From Liolophura sinensis (taxonomy: Eukaryota; Mollusca; Polyplacophora; Chitonida; Chitonidae): DNA of 64,000 nucleotides. A program made the position numbers and the translations under genes. This document shows positions 1-13,600 of this stretch, piece by piece. Where the stretch lies: NCBI RefSeq assembly GCF_032854445.1, contig NW_027017963.1, forward strand, positions 288,018-352,017, read 5' to 3'. Below the pieces are notes generated by a model that was given only the letters and a program-made list of their open reading frames with translations, ran no database searches and was not told the DNA's origin. Numbering within the stretch: position 1 is the stretch's first letter; every line of letters starts with the position of its first letter.

Positions 1-550
1 AATACTTTTGGCTGTAGCCACAAATGAATAATCAATGATGTCAAGATCACGTGCCCAGCAACGGCTCTTACTCCATGGAAACCAAGGAAATTTGCAATTT
101 TTCAACAGCTGGAGATGCCTGGCCCAATTGCGCATCCTTTGGCACCTTATTGATGTGGGTCAGTGTTCAATTGTACTTTTTACAGCGGATTGTATCAAGT
201 ACCTTGTGTTTTTTTTATATACAAATGGTGTGGTTTTTCTACATGTAGATAAAGACATTGAGTTTGTCTTCGACTTAGGAGTAAGACATTTGTTGGGTGA
301 GTTAAATGGGCTTGGCCCAAAGATTTGACGTCGTCTGGGCTACCGATGGGCACATAACTTATAATGAAAAGTTGAATATAGTAATGACCAGTAGCGATTG
401 TACATAGTTAATGTAGCCGATTTCAATTCGCAAAAAGACCAGGCAAAAATCCAAAAGTAGAAAAACTGTTCCAATGCTGTTGGTAAGATGCTAATCCGAC
501 GTATTTTGTGACGAGAAATCGAATGGTGCAAACCGCGTTGCTCTCCGACC
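1..550. repeat. Representative satellite monomer
   Basis: This unit illustrates the common plan. Position 48-53 is a CACGTG palindrome kept in every unit I inspected. At about 209-216 is a T-run of 7, 8 or 9, the only common length polymorphism. At 307-319 is a short perfect hairpin (TGGGC, loop TTG, GCCCA). Position 442-446 (CAATTCGC, CAATTAGC, CAATAAGC or CAATTAAC) is a class-diagnostic site. Positions 474-492 (around CCAATGCTGCTGGTAAGAGG) contain all three structural breakpoints found in the window. The unit is moderately AT-rich. I find no recognisable gene, tRNA, 5S, snRNA or transposon terminus in it. Confidence 0.9.
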
Positions 551-2201
551 AATACTTTTGGCTGTAGCCACAAATGAATAATCAATGATGTCAAGATCAC
601 GTGCCCAGCAACGGCTCTTACTCCATGGAAACCAAGGAAATTTGCAATTTTTCAACAGCTGGAGATGCCTGGCCCAATTGCGCATCCTTTGGCACCTTAT
701 TGATGTGGGTCAGTGTTCAATTGTACTTTTTACAGCGGATTGTATCAAGTACCTTGTGTTTTTTTTATATACAAATGGTGTGGTTTTTCTACATGTAGAT
801 AAAGACATTGAGTTTGTCTTCGACTTAGAAGTAAGACATTTGTTGGGTGAGTTAAATGGGCTTGGTTCAAAGATTTGACGTCGTCTGGGCTACCGAAGGG
901 CACATAACTTATAATGAAAAGTTGAATATAGTAATGACCAGTCGTGATTGTACATAGTTAATGTATCCGATTTCAATTCGCAAAAAGACCAGGCAAAAAT
1001 CCAAAAGTGGAAAAACTGTTCCAATGCTGCTGGTAAGAGGCTAATCCGACGTATTTTGTGACGAGAAATCGAATGGTGCAAACCGCGTTGCTCTCCGACC
1101 AATACTTTTGGCTGTAGCCACAAATGAATAATCAATGATGTCAAGATCACGTGCCCAGTAACGGCTCTTACTCCATGGAAACCAAGGAAATTTGCAATTT
1201 TTCAACAGCTGGAGATGCCTGGCCCAATTGCGCATCCTTTGGCACCTTATTGATGTGGGTCAGTGTTCAATTGTACTTTTTACAGCGGATTGTATCAAGT
1301 ACCTTGTGTTTTTTTTTATATACAAATGGTGTGGTTTTTCTACATGTAGATAAAGACATTGAGTTTGTCTTCGACTTAAGAGTAAGACATTTGCTGGGTG
1401 AGTTAAATGGGCTTGGCCCAAAGATTTGACGTCGTCTGGGCTACCGAAGGGCACATAACTTATAATGAAATGTTGAATATAGTAATGACCAGTCGCGATT
1501 GTACATAGTTAATGTAGCCGATTTCAATTAGCAAAAAGACCAGGCAAAAATCCAAAAGTGGAAAAACTGTTCCAATGCTGCTGGTAAGAGGCTAATCCGA
1601 CGTATTTTGTGACGAGAAATCGAATGGTGCAAACCGCGTTGCTCTCCGACCAATACTTTTGGCTGTAGCCACAAGTGAATAATCAATGATGTCAAGATCA
1701 CGTGCCCAGCAACGGCTCTTACTCCATGGAAACCAAGGAAATTTGCAATTTTTCAACAGCTGGAGATGCCTGGCCCAATTGCGCATCCTTTGGCACCTTA
1801 TTGATGTGGGTCAGTGTTCAATTGTACTTTTTACAGCGGATTGTATCAAGTACCTTGTGTTTTTTTTATATACAAATGGTGTGGTTTTTCTACATGTAGA
1901 TAAAGACATTGAGTTTGTCTTCGACTTAGAAGTAAGACATTTGCTGGGTGAGTTAAATGGGCTTGGCCCAAAGATTTGACGTCGTCTGGGCTACCGAAGG
2001 GCACAAAACTTATAATGAAAAGTTGAATATAGTAATGACCAGTCGCGATTGTACATAGTTAATGTAGCCGATTTCAATTCGCAAAAAGACCAGGCAAAAA
2101 TCCTAAAGTAGAAAAACTGTTCCAATGCTGCTGGTAAGAGGCTAATCCGACGTATTTTGTGACGAGAAATCGATTGGTGCAAACCGCGTTGCTCTCCAAC
2201 C

Positions 2202-3851
2202 AATACTTTTGGCTGTAGCCACAAATGAATAATCAATGATGTCAAGATCACGTGCCCAGCAACGGCTCTTACTCCATGGAAACCAAGGAAATTTGCAATT
2301 TTTCAACAGCTGGAGATGCCTGGCCCAATTGCGCATCCTTTGGCACCTTATTGATGTGGGTCAGTGTTCAATTGTACTTTTTACAGCGGATTGTATCAAG
2401 TACCTTGTGTTTTTTTTATATACAAATGGTGTGGTTTTTCTACATGTAGATAAAGACATTGAGTTTGTCTTCGACTTAGAAGTAAGACATTTGCTGGGTG
2501 AGTTAAATGGGCTTGGCCCAAAGATTTGACGTCGTCTGGGCTACCGAAGGGCACATAACTTATAATGAAAAGTTGAATATAGTAATGACCAGTAGCGATT
2601 GTACATAGTTAATGTAGCCGATTTCAATTCGCAAAAAGACCAGGCAAAAATCCAAAAGTGGAAAAACTGTTCCAATGCTGCTGGTAAGAGGCTAATCCGA
2701 CGTATTTTGTGACGAGAAATCGATTGGTGCAAACCGCGTTGCTCTCCAACCAATACTTTTGGCTGTAGCCACAAATGAATAATCAATGATGTCAAGATCA
2801 CGTGCCCAGCAACGGCTCTTACTCCATGGAAACCAAGGAAATTTGCAATTTTTCAACAGCTGGAGATGCCTGGCCCAATTGCGCATCCTTTGGCACCTTA
2901 TTGATGTGGGTCAGTGTTCAATTGTACTTTTTACAGCGGATTGTATCAAGTACCTTGTGTTTTTTTTATATACAAATGGTGTGGTTTTTCTACATGTAGA
3001 TAAAGACATTGAGTTTGTCTTCGACTTAGAAGTAAGACATTTGCTGGGTGAGTTAAATGGGCTTGGCCCAAAGATTTGACGTCGTCTGGGCTACCGAAGG
3101 GCACATAACTTATAATGAAAAGTTGAATATAGTAATGACCAGTAGCGATTGTACATAGTTAATGTAGCCGATTTCAATTCGCAAAAAGACCAGGCAAAAA
3201 TCCAAAAGTGGAAAAACTGTTCCAATGCTGCTGGTAAGAGGCTAATCCGACGTATTTTGTGACGAGAAATCGATTGGTGCAAACCGCGTTGCTCTCCAAC
3301 CAATACTTTTGGCTGTAGCCACAAATGAATAATCAATGATGTCAAGATCACGTGCCCAGCAACGGCTCTTACTCCATGGAAACCAAGGAAATTTGCAATT
3401 TTTCAACAGCTGGAGATGCCTGGCCCAATTGCGCATCCTTTGGCACCTTATTGATGTGGGTCAGTGTTCAATTGTACTTTTTACAGCGGATTGTATCAAG
3501 TACCTTGTGTTTTTTTTATATACAAATGGTGTGGTTTTTCTACATGTAGATAAAGACATTGAGTTTGTCTTCGACTTAGAAGTAAGACATTTGCTGGGTG
3601 AGTTAAATGGGCTTGGCCCAAAGATTTGACGTCGTCTGGGCTACCGAAGGGCACATAACTTATAATGAAAAGTAGAATATAGTAATGACCAGTCGCAATT
3701 GTACATAGCTAATGTACCCGATTTCAATAAGCAAAAAGACCAGGCAAAAATCCAAAAGTGGAAAAACTGTTCCAATGCTGCTGGTAAGAGGCTAATCCGA
3801 CGTATTTTGTGACGAGAAATCGAATGGTGCAAACCGCGTTGCTCTCCGACC
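2202..3851. repeat. Locally homogenised monomer triplet
   Basis: Three successive units are almost identical and share private changes, for example CGATTGGTGC and CTCCAACC (near 2172, 2722 and 3272), where other units have CGAATGGTGC and CTCCGACC. This indicates a very recent local amplification of one monomer. Confidence 0.7.
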
Positions 3852-4740
3852 AATACTTTTGGCTGTAGCCACAAATGAATAATCAATGATGTCAAGATCA
3901 CGTGCCCAGCAACGGCTCTTACTCCATGGAAACCATAGAAATTTGCAATTTTTCAACAGCTGGAGATGCCTGGCCCAATTGCGCATCTTTTGGCACCTTA
4001 TTGATGTGGGTCAGTGTTCAATTGTACTTTTTACAGCGGATTGTATCAAGTACCTTGTGTTTTTTTATATACAAATGGTGTGGTTTTTCTACATGTAGAT
4101 AAAGACATTGAGTTTGTCTTCGACTTAGAAGTAAGACATTTGCTGGGTGAGTTAAATGGGCTTGGCCCAAAGATTCGACGTCGTCTGGGCTACCGATGGG
4201 CACATAACTTATAATGAAATGTTGAATATAGTAATGACCAGTTGCGATTGTACATAGTTAATGTAGCCGATTTCAATTAGCAAAATGACCAGGCAAAAAT
4301 CCAAAAGTGGAAAAACTGTTCCAATGCTGTTGGTAAGACGCTAATCCGACGTATTTTGTGACGAGAAATCGAATGGTGCAAACCGCGTTGCTCTCCGACC
4401 AATACTTTTGGCTGTAGCCACAAATGAATAATCAATGATGTCAAGATCACGTGAACAGCAACGGCTCTTACTCCATGGAAACCATAGAAATTTGCAATTT
4501 TTCAACAGCTGGAGATGCCTGGCCCAATTGCGCATCTTTCGGAACCTTATTGATGTGGGTCAGTGTTCAATTGTACTTTTTACAGCGGACTGTGTCATGT
4601 ACCTTGTGTTTTTTTTATATACAAATGGTGTGGTTTTTCTACATGTAGATAAAGACATTGAGTTTGTCTTCGACTTAGAAGTAAGACATTTGTTGGGTGA
4701 GTTAAATGGGCTTGGCCCAAAGATTTGACGTCGTCTGGGC

Positions 4741-6650
4741 TACCGAAGGGCACATAACTTATAATGAAAAGTTGAATATAGTAATGACCAGTCGCGATTG
4801 TACATAGTTAATGTAGCCGATTTCAATTAGCAAAAAGACCAGGCAAAAATCCAAAAGTGGAAAAACTGATCCAATGCTGCTGGTAAGAGGCTAATCCGAC
4901 GTATTTTGTGACGAGAAATCGAATGGTGCAAACCGCGTTGCTCTCCGACCAATACTTTTGGCTGTAGCCACAAATGAATAATCAATGATGTCAAGATCAC
5001 GTGCCCAGCAACGGCTCTTACTCCATGGAAACCAAGGAAATTTGCAAGTTTTCAACAGCTGGTGATGCCTGGCCCAATTGCGCATCTTTCGGAACCTTAT
5101 TGATGTGGGTCAGTGTTCAATTGTACTTTTTACAGCGGATTGTATCAAGTACCTTGTGTTTTTTTTATATACAAATGGTGTGGTTTTTCTACATGTAGAT
5201 AAAGACATTGAGTTTGTCTTCGACTTAGAAGTAAGACATTTGCTGGGTGAGTTAAATGGGCTTGGCCCAAAGATTTGACGTCGTCTGGGCTACCGAAGGG
5301 CACATAACTTATAATGAAAAGTTGAATATAGTAATGACCAGTCGCGATTGTACATAGTTAATGTAGCCGATTTCAATTCGCAAAAAGACCAGGCAAAAAT
5401 CCAAAAGTAGAAAAACTGTTCCAATGCTGTTGGTAAGATGCTAATCCGACGTATTTTGTGACGAGAAATCGAATGGTGCAAACCGCGTTGCTCTCCGACC
5501 AATACTTTTGGCTGTAGCCACAAATGAATAATCAATGATGTCAAGATCACGTGCCCAGCAACGGCTCTTACTCCATGGAAACCAAGGAAATTTGCAATTT
5601 TTCAACAGCTGGAGATGCCTGGCCCAATTGCGCATCCTTTGGCACCTTATTGATGTGGGTCAGTGTTCAATTGTACTTTTTACAGCGGATTGTATCAAGT
5701 ACCTTGTGTTTTTTTTATATACAAATGGTGTGGTTTTTCTACATGTAGATAAAGACATTGAGTTTGTCTTCGACTTAGAAGTAAGACATTTGTTGGGTGA
5801 GATAAATGGGCTTGGCCCAAAGATTTGACGTCGTCTGGGCTACCGAAGGGCACATAACTTATAATGAAAAGTTGAATATAGTAATGACCAGTCGCGATTG
5901 TACATAGTTAATGTAGCCGATTTCAATTAGCAAAAAGACCAGGCAAAAATCCAAAAGTGGAAAAACTGATCCAATGCTGCTGGTAAGAGGCTAATCCGAC
6001 GTATTTTGTGACGAGAAATCGAATGGTGCAAACCGCGTTGCTCTCCGACCAATACTTTTGGCTGTAGCCACAAATGAATAATCAATGATGTCAAGATCAC
6101 GTGCCCAGCAACGGCTCTTACTCCATGGAAACCAAGGAAATTTGCAAGTTTTCAACAGCTGGTGATGCCTGGCCCAATTGCGCATCTTTCGGAACCTTAT
6201 TGATGTGGGTCAGTGTTCAATTGTACTTTTTACAGCGGATTGTATCAAGTACCTTGTGTTTTTTTTATATACAAATGGTGTGGTTTTTCTACATGTAGAT
6301 AAAGACATTGAGTTTGTCTTCGACTTAGAAGTAAGACATTTGCTGGGTGAGTTAAATGGGCTTGGCCCAAAGATTTGACGTCGTCTGGGCTACCGAAGGG
6401 CACATAACTTATAATGAAAAGTTGAATATAGTAATGACCAGTCGCGATTGTACATAGTTAATGTGGCCGATTTCAATTCGCAAAAAGACCAGGCAAAAAT
6501 CCAAAAGTAGAAAAACTGTTCCAATGCTGTTGGTAAGATGCTAATCCGACGTATTTTGTGACGAGAAATCGAATGGTGCAAACCGCGTTGCTCTCCGACC
6601 AATACTTTTGGCTGTAGCCACAAATGAATAATCAATGATGTCAAGATCAC
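4741..6650. repeat. Dimeric higher-order repeat, 1100-bp period
   Basis: Units starting near 4951 and 6051 share a set of private variants (CTGATCC at 4867 and 5967; TTTGCAAGTTTTC; GGTGATGCC; TTTCGGAACC) and alternate with ordinary units near 5501 and 6601. This gives a two-monomer period of exactly 1100 bp. The unit at 6601-7150 is also nearly identical to the unit at 1-550, 6600 bp (12 monomers) away. Confidence 0.65.
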
Positions 6651-7689
6651 GTGCCCAGCAACGGCTCTTACTCCATGGAAACCAAGGAAATTTGCAATTT
6701 TTCAACAGCTGGAGATGCCTGGCCCAATTGCGCATCCTTTGGCACCTTATTGATGTGGGTCAGTGTTCAATTGTACTTTTTACAGCGGATTGTATCAAGT
6801 ACCTTGTGTTTTTTTTATATACAAATGGTGTGGTTTTTCTACATGTAGATAAAGACATTGAGTTTGTCTTCGACTTAGGAGTAAGACATTTGTTGGGTGA
6901 GTTAAATGGGCTTGGCCCAAAGATTTGACGTCGTCTGGGCTACCGATGGGCACATAACTTATAATGAAAAGTTGAATATAGTAATGACCAGTAGCGATTG
7001 TACATAGTTAATGTAGCCGATTTCAATTCGCAAAAAGACCAGGCAAAAATCCAAAAGTAGAAAAACTGTTCCAATGCTGTTGGTAAGATGCTAATCCGAC
7101 GTATTTTGTGACGAGAAATCGAATGGTGCAAACCGCGTTGCTCTCCGACCAATACTTTTGGCTGTAGCCACAAATGAATAATCAATGATGTCAAGATCAC
7201 GTGCCCAGCAACGGCTCTTACTCCATGGAAACCAAGGAAATTTGCAATTTTTCAACAGCTGGAGATGCCTGGCCCAATTGCGCATCCTTTGGCACCTTAT
7301 TGATGTGGGTCAGTGTTCAATTGTACTTTTTACAGCGGATTGTATCAAGTACCTTGTGTTTTTTTTATATACAAATGGTGTGGTTTTTCTACATGTAGAT
7401 AAAGACATTGAGTTTGTCTTCGACTTAGAAGTAAGACATTTGCTGGGTGAGTTAAATGGGCTTGGCCCAAAGATTTGACGTCGTCTGGGCTACCGAAGGG
7501 CACATAACTTATAATGAAATGTTGAATATAGTAATGACCAGTCGCGATTGTACATAGTTAATGTAGCCGATTTCAATTAGCAAAAAGACCAGGCAAAAAT
7601 CCAAAAGTGGAAAAACTGTTCCAATGCTGCTGGTAAGAGGATAATCCGACGTATTTTGTGACGAGAAATCGAATGGTGCAAACCGCGTT

Positions 7690-10600
7690 GCTCTCCGACC
7701 AATACTTTTGGCTGTAGCCACAAATGAATAATCAATGATGTCAAGATCACGTGCCCAGCAACGGCTCTTACTCCATGGAAACCAAGGAAATTTGCAATTT
7801 TTCAACAGCTGGAGATGCCTGGCCCAATTGCGCATCCTTTGGCACCTTATTGATGTGGGTCAGTGTTCAATTGTACTTTTTACAGCGGATTGTATCAAGT
7901 ACCTTGTGTTTTTTTTATATACAAATGGTGTGGTTTTTCTACATGTAGATAAAGACATTGAGTTTGTCTTCGACTTAGAAGTAAGACATTTGTTGGGTGA
8001 GTTAAATGGGCTTGGCCCAAAGATTTGACGTCGTCTGGGCTACCGAAGGGCACATAACTTATAATGAAAAGTTGAATATAGTAATGACCAGTCGCGATTG
8101 TACATAGTTAATGTAGCCGATTTCAATTCGCAAAAAGACCAGGCAAAAATCCAAAAGTGGAAAAACTGTTCCAATGCTGCTGGTAAGAGGCTAATCCGAC
8201 GTATTTTGTGACGAGAAATCGAATGGTGCAAACCGCGTTGCTCTCCGACCAATACTTTTGGCTGTAGCCACAAATGAATAATCAATGATGTCAAGATCAC
8301 GTGCCCAGCAACGGCTCTTACTCCATGAAAACCAAGGAAATTTGCAATTTTTCAACAGCTGAAGATGCCTGGCCCAATTGCGCATCCTTTGGCACCTTAT
8401 TGATGTGGGTCAGTGTTCAATTGTACTTTTTACAGCGGATTGTATCAAGTACCTTTTGTTTTTTTTATATACAAATGGTGTGGTTTTTCTACATGTAGAT
8501 AAAGACATTGAGTTTGTCTTCGATTTAGAAGTAAGACATTTGTTGGGTGAGTTAAATGGGCTTGGCCCAAAGATTTGACGTCGTCTGGGCTACCGAAGGG
8601 CACATAACTTATAATGAAAAGTTGAATATAGTAATGACCAGTCGCGATTGTACATAGTTAATGTAGCCGATTTCAATTAACAAAAAGACCAGGCAAAAAT
8701 CCAAAAGTGGAAAAACTGTTCCAATGCTGCTGGTAAGAGGCTAATCCGACGTATTTTGTGACGAGAAATCGAATGGTGCAAACCGCGTTGCTCTCCGACC
8801 AATAATTTGGCTGTAGCCACAAATGAATAATCAATGATGTCAAGATCACGTGCCCAGCAACGGCTCTTACTCCATGGAAACCAAGGAAATTTGCAATTTT
8901 TCAACAGCTGGAGATGCCTGGCCCAATTGCGCATCCTTTGGCACCTTATTGATGTGGGTCAGTGTTCAATTGTACTTTTTACAGCGGATTGTATCAAGTA
9001 CCTTGTGTTTTTTTTATATACAAATGGTGTGGTTTTTCTACATGTAGATAAAGACATTGAGTTTGTCTTCGACTTAGAAGTAAGACATTTGCTGGGTGAG
9101 TTAAATGGGCTTGGCCCAAAGATTTGACGTCGTCTGGGCTACCGAAGGGCACATAACTTATAATGAAAAGTTGAATATAGTAATGACCAGTCGCGATTGT
9201 ACATAGTTAATGTAGCCGATTTCAATTCGCAAAAAGACCAGGCAAAAATCCAAAAGTAGAAAAACTGTTCCAATGCTGCTGGTAAGAGGCTAATCCGACG
9301 TATTTTGTGACGAGAAATCGAATGGTGCAAACCGCGTTGCTCTCCGACCAATACTTTTGGCTGTAGCCACAAATGAATAATCAATGATGTCAAGATCACG
9401 TGCCCAGCAACGGCTCTTACTCCATGGAAACCAAGGAAATTTGCAATTTTTCAACAGCTGGAGATGCCTGGCCCAATTGCGCATCCTTTGGTACCTTATT
9501 GATGTGGGTCAGTGTTCAATTCTACTTTTTACAGCGGATTGTATCAAGTACCTTGTGTTTTTTTTATATACAAATGGTGTGGTTTTTCTACATGTAGATA
9601 AAGACATTGAGTTTGTCTTCGACTTAGAAGTAAGACATTTGTTGGGTGAGTTAAATGGGCTTGGCCCAAAGATTTGACGTCGTCTGGGCTACCGAAGGGC
9701 ACATAACTTATAATGAAAAGTTGAATATAGTAATGACCAGTCGCGATTGTACATAGTTAATGTAGCCGATTTCAATTCGCAAAAAGACCAGGCAAAAATC
9801 CAAAAGTAGAAAAACTGTTCCAATGCTGCTGGTAAGAGGCTAATCCGACGTATTTTGTGACGAGAAATCGAATGGTGCAAACCGCGTTGCTCTCCGACCA
9901 ATACTTTTGGCTGTATCCACAAATGAATAATCAATGATGTCAAGATCACGTGCCCAGCAACGGCTCTTACTCCATGGAAACCAAGGAAATTTGCAATTTT
10001 TCAACAGCTGAAGATGCCTGGCCCAATTGCGCATCCTTTGGCACCTTATTGATGTGGGTCAGTGTTCAATTGTACTTTTTACAGCGGATTGTATCAAGTA
10101 GCTTGTGTTTTTTTTATATACAAATGGTGTGGTTTTTCTACATGTAGATAAAGACATTGAGTTTGTCTTCGACTTAGAAGTAAGACATTTGCTGGGTGAG
10201 TTAAATGGGCTTGGCCCAAAGATTTGACGTCGTCTGGGCTACCGAAGGGCACATAACTTATAATGAAATGTTGAATATAGTAATGACCAGTCGCGATTGT
10301 ACATAGTTAATGTAGCCGATTTAAATTAGCAAAAAGACCAGGCAAAAATCCAAAAGTGGAAAAACTGTTCCAATGCTGCTGGTAAGAGGATAATCCGACG
10401 TATTTTGTGACGAGAAATCGAATGGTGCAAACCGCGTTGCTCTCCGACCAATACTTTTGGCTGTAGCCACAAATGAATAATCAATGATGTCAAGATCACG
10501 TGCCCAGCAACGGCTCTTACTCCATGGAAACCAAGGAAATTTGCAATTTTTCAACAGCTGGAGATGCCTGGCCCAATTGCGCATCCTTTGGCACCTTATT

Positions 10601-13600
10601 GATGTGGGTCAGTGTTCAATTGTACTTTTTACAGCGGATTGTATCAAGTACCTTGTGTTTTTTTTATATACAAATGGTGTGGTTTTTCTACATTTAGATA
10701 AAGACATTGAGTTTGTCTTCGACTTAGAAGTAAGACATTTGTTGGGTGAGTTAAATGGGCTTGGCCCAAAGATTTGACGTCGTCTGGGCTACCGAAGGGC
10801 ACATAACTTATAATGAAAAGTTGAATATAGTAATGACCAGTCGCGATTGTACATAGTTAATGTAGCCGATTTCAATTCGCAAAAAGACCAGGCAAAAATC
10901 CAAAAGTAGAAAAACTGTTCCAATGCTGCTGGTAAGAGGCTAATCCGACGTATTTTGTGACGAGAAATCGAATGGTGCAAACCGCGTTGCTCTCCGATCA
11001 ATACTTTTGGCTGTAGCCACAAATGAATAATCAATGATGTCAAGATCACGTGCCCAGCAACGGCTCTTACTCCATGGAAACCAAGGAAATTTGCAATTTT
11101 TCAACAGCTGAAGATGCCTGGCCCAATTGCGCATCCTTTGGCACCTTATTGATGTGGGTCAGTGTTCAATTGTACTTTTTACAGCGGATTGTATCAAGTA
11201 CCTTTTGTTTTTTTTATATACAAATGGTGTGGTTTTTCTACATGTAGATAAAGACATTGAGTTTGTCTTCGATTTAGAAGTAAGACATTTGTTGGGTGAG
11301 TTAAATGGGCTTGGCCCAAAGATTTGACGTCGTCTGGGCTACCGAAGGGCACATAACTTATAATGAAAAGTTGAATATAGTAATGACCAGTAGCGATTGT
11401 ACATAGTTAATGTAGCCGATTTCAATTCGCAAAAAGACCAGGCAAAAATCCAAAAGTGGAAAAACTGTTCCAATGCTGCTGGTAAGAGGCTAATCCGACG
11501 TATTTTGTGACGAGAAATCGAATGGTGCAAACCGCGTTGCTCTCCGACCAATACTTTTGGCTGTAGCCACAAATGAATAATCAATGATGTCAAGATCACG
11601 TGCCCAGCAACGGCTCTTACTCCATGGAAACCAAGGAAATTTGCAATTTTTCAACAGCTGGAGATGCCTGGCCCAATTGCGCATCCTTTGGCACCTTATT
11701 GATGTGGGTCAGTGTTCAATTGTACTTTTTACAGCGGATTGTATCAAGTACCTTTTGTTTTTTTTATATACAAATGGTGTGGTTTTTCTACATGTAGATA
11801 AAGACATTGAGTTTGTCTTCGACTTAGAAGTAAGACATTTGTTGGGTGAGTTAAATGGGCTTGGCCCAAAGATTTGACGTCGTCTGGGCTACCGAAGGGC
11901 ACATAACTTATAATGAAAAGTTGAATATAGTAATGACCAGTCGCGATTGTACATAGTTAATGTAGCCGATTTCAATTAACAAAAAGACCAGGCAAAAATC
12001 CAAAAGTGGAAAAACTGTTCCAATGCTGCTGGTAAGAGGCTAATCCGACGTATTTTGTGACGAGAAATCGAATGGTGCAAACCGCGTTGCTCTCCGACCA
12101 ATAATTTGGCTGTAGCCACAAATGAATAATCAATGATGTCAAGATCACGTGCCCAGCAACGGCTCTTACTCCATGGAAACCAAGGAAATTTGCAATTTTT
12201 CAACAGCTGGAGATGCCTGGCCCAATTGCGCATCTTTCGGAACCTTATTGATGTGGGTCAGTGTTCAATTGTACTTTTTACAGCGGATTGTATCAAGTAC
12301 CTTGTGTTTTTTTTATATACAAATGGTGTGGTTTTTCTACATGTAGATAAAGACATTGAGTTTGTCTTCGACTTAGAAGTAAGACATTTGCTGGGTGAGT
12401 TAAATGGGCTTGGCCCAAAGATTTGACGTCGTCTGGGCTACCGAAGGGCACATAACTTATAATGAAATGTTGAATATAGTAATGACCAGTCGCGATTGTA
12501 CATAGTTAATGTAGCCGATTTCAATTCGCAAAATGACCAGGCAAAAATCCAAAAGTGGAAAAACTGTTCCAATGCTGTTGGTAAGAGGCTAATCCGACGT
12601 ATTTTGTGACGAGAAATCGAATGGTGCAAACCGCGTTGCTCTCCGACCAATACTTTTGGCTGTAGCCACAAATGAATAATCAATGATGTCAAGATCACGT
12701 GAACAGCAACGGCTCTTAATCCATGGAAACCATAGAAATTTGCAATTTTTCAACAGCTGGAGATGCCTGGCCCAATTGCGCATCTTTCGGAACCTTATTG
12801 ATGTGGGTCAGTGTTCAATTGTACTTTTTACAGCGGACTGTGTCATGTACCTTGTGTTTTTTTTATATACAAATGGTGTGGTTTTTCTACATGTAGATAA
12901 AGACATTGAGTTTGTCTTCGACTTAGAAGTAAGACATTTGTTGGGTGAGTTAAATGGGCTTGGCCCAAAGATTTGACGTCGTCTGGGCTACCGAAGGGCA
13001 CATAACTTATAATGAAAAGTTGAATATAGTAATGACCAGTCGCGATTGTACATAGTTAATGTAGCCGATTTCAATTAGCAAAAAGACCAGGCAAAAATCC
13101 AAAAGTGGAAAAACTGTTCCAATGCTTCTGGCAAGACGCTAATCCGACGTATTTTGTGACGAGAAATCGAATGGTGCAAACCGCGTTGCTCTCCGACCAA
13201 TACTTTTGGCTGTAGCCACAAATGAATAATCAATGATGTCAAGATCACGTGCCCAGCAACGGCTCTTACTCCATGGAAACCAAGGAAATTTGCAAGTTTT
13301 CAACAGCTGGAGATGCCTGGCCCAATTGCGCATCTTTCGGAACCTTATTGATGTGGGTCAGTGTTCAATTGTACTTTTTACAGCGGACTGTGTCATGTAC
13401 CTTGTGTTTTTTTTATATACAAATGGTGTGGTTTTTCTACATGTAGATAAAGACATTGAGTTTGTCTTCGACTTAGAAGTAAGACATTTGCTGGGTGAGT
13501 TAAATGGGCTTGGCCCAAAGATTTGACGTCGTCTGGGCTACCGAAGGGCACAGAACTTATAATGAAAAGTTGAATATAGTAATGACCAGTCGCGATTGTA

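Noticed and set aside
35-328. A 97-codon plus-strand open frame (and 64-, 65- and 86-codon frames) repeated in nearly every monomer.
   Set aside because: They persist because monomers are nearly identical. T7 and T9 units shift the frame in the middle, many variants change residues freely, and overlapping frames on both strands are equally open. No recognisable domain or consistent start context.
430-450. Possible CENP-B box in the monomer (CCGATTTCAATTCG).
   Set aside because: Fewer than half of the consensus positions fit and the essential CGGG/TTCG pattern is not met.
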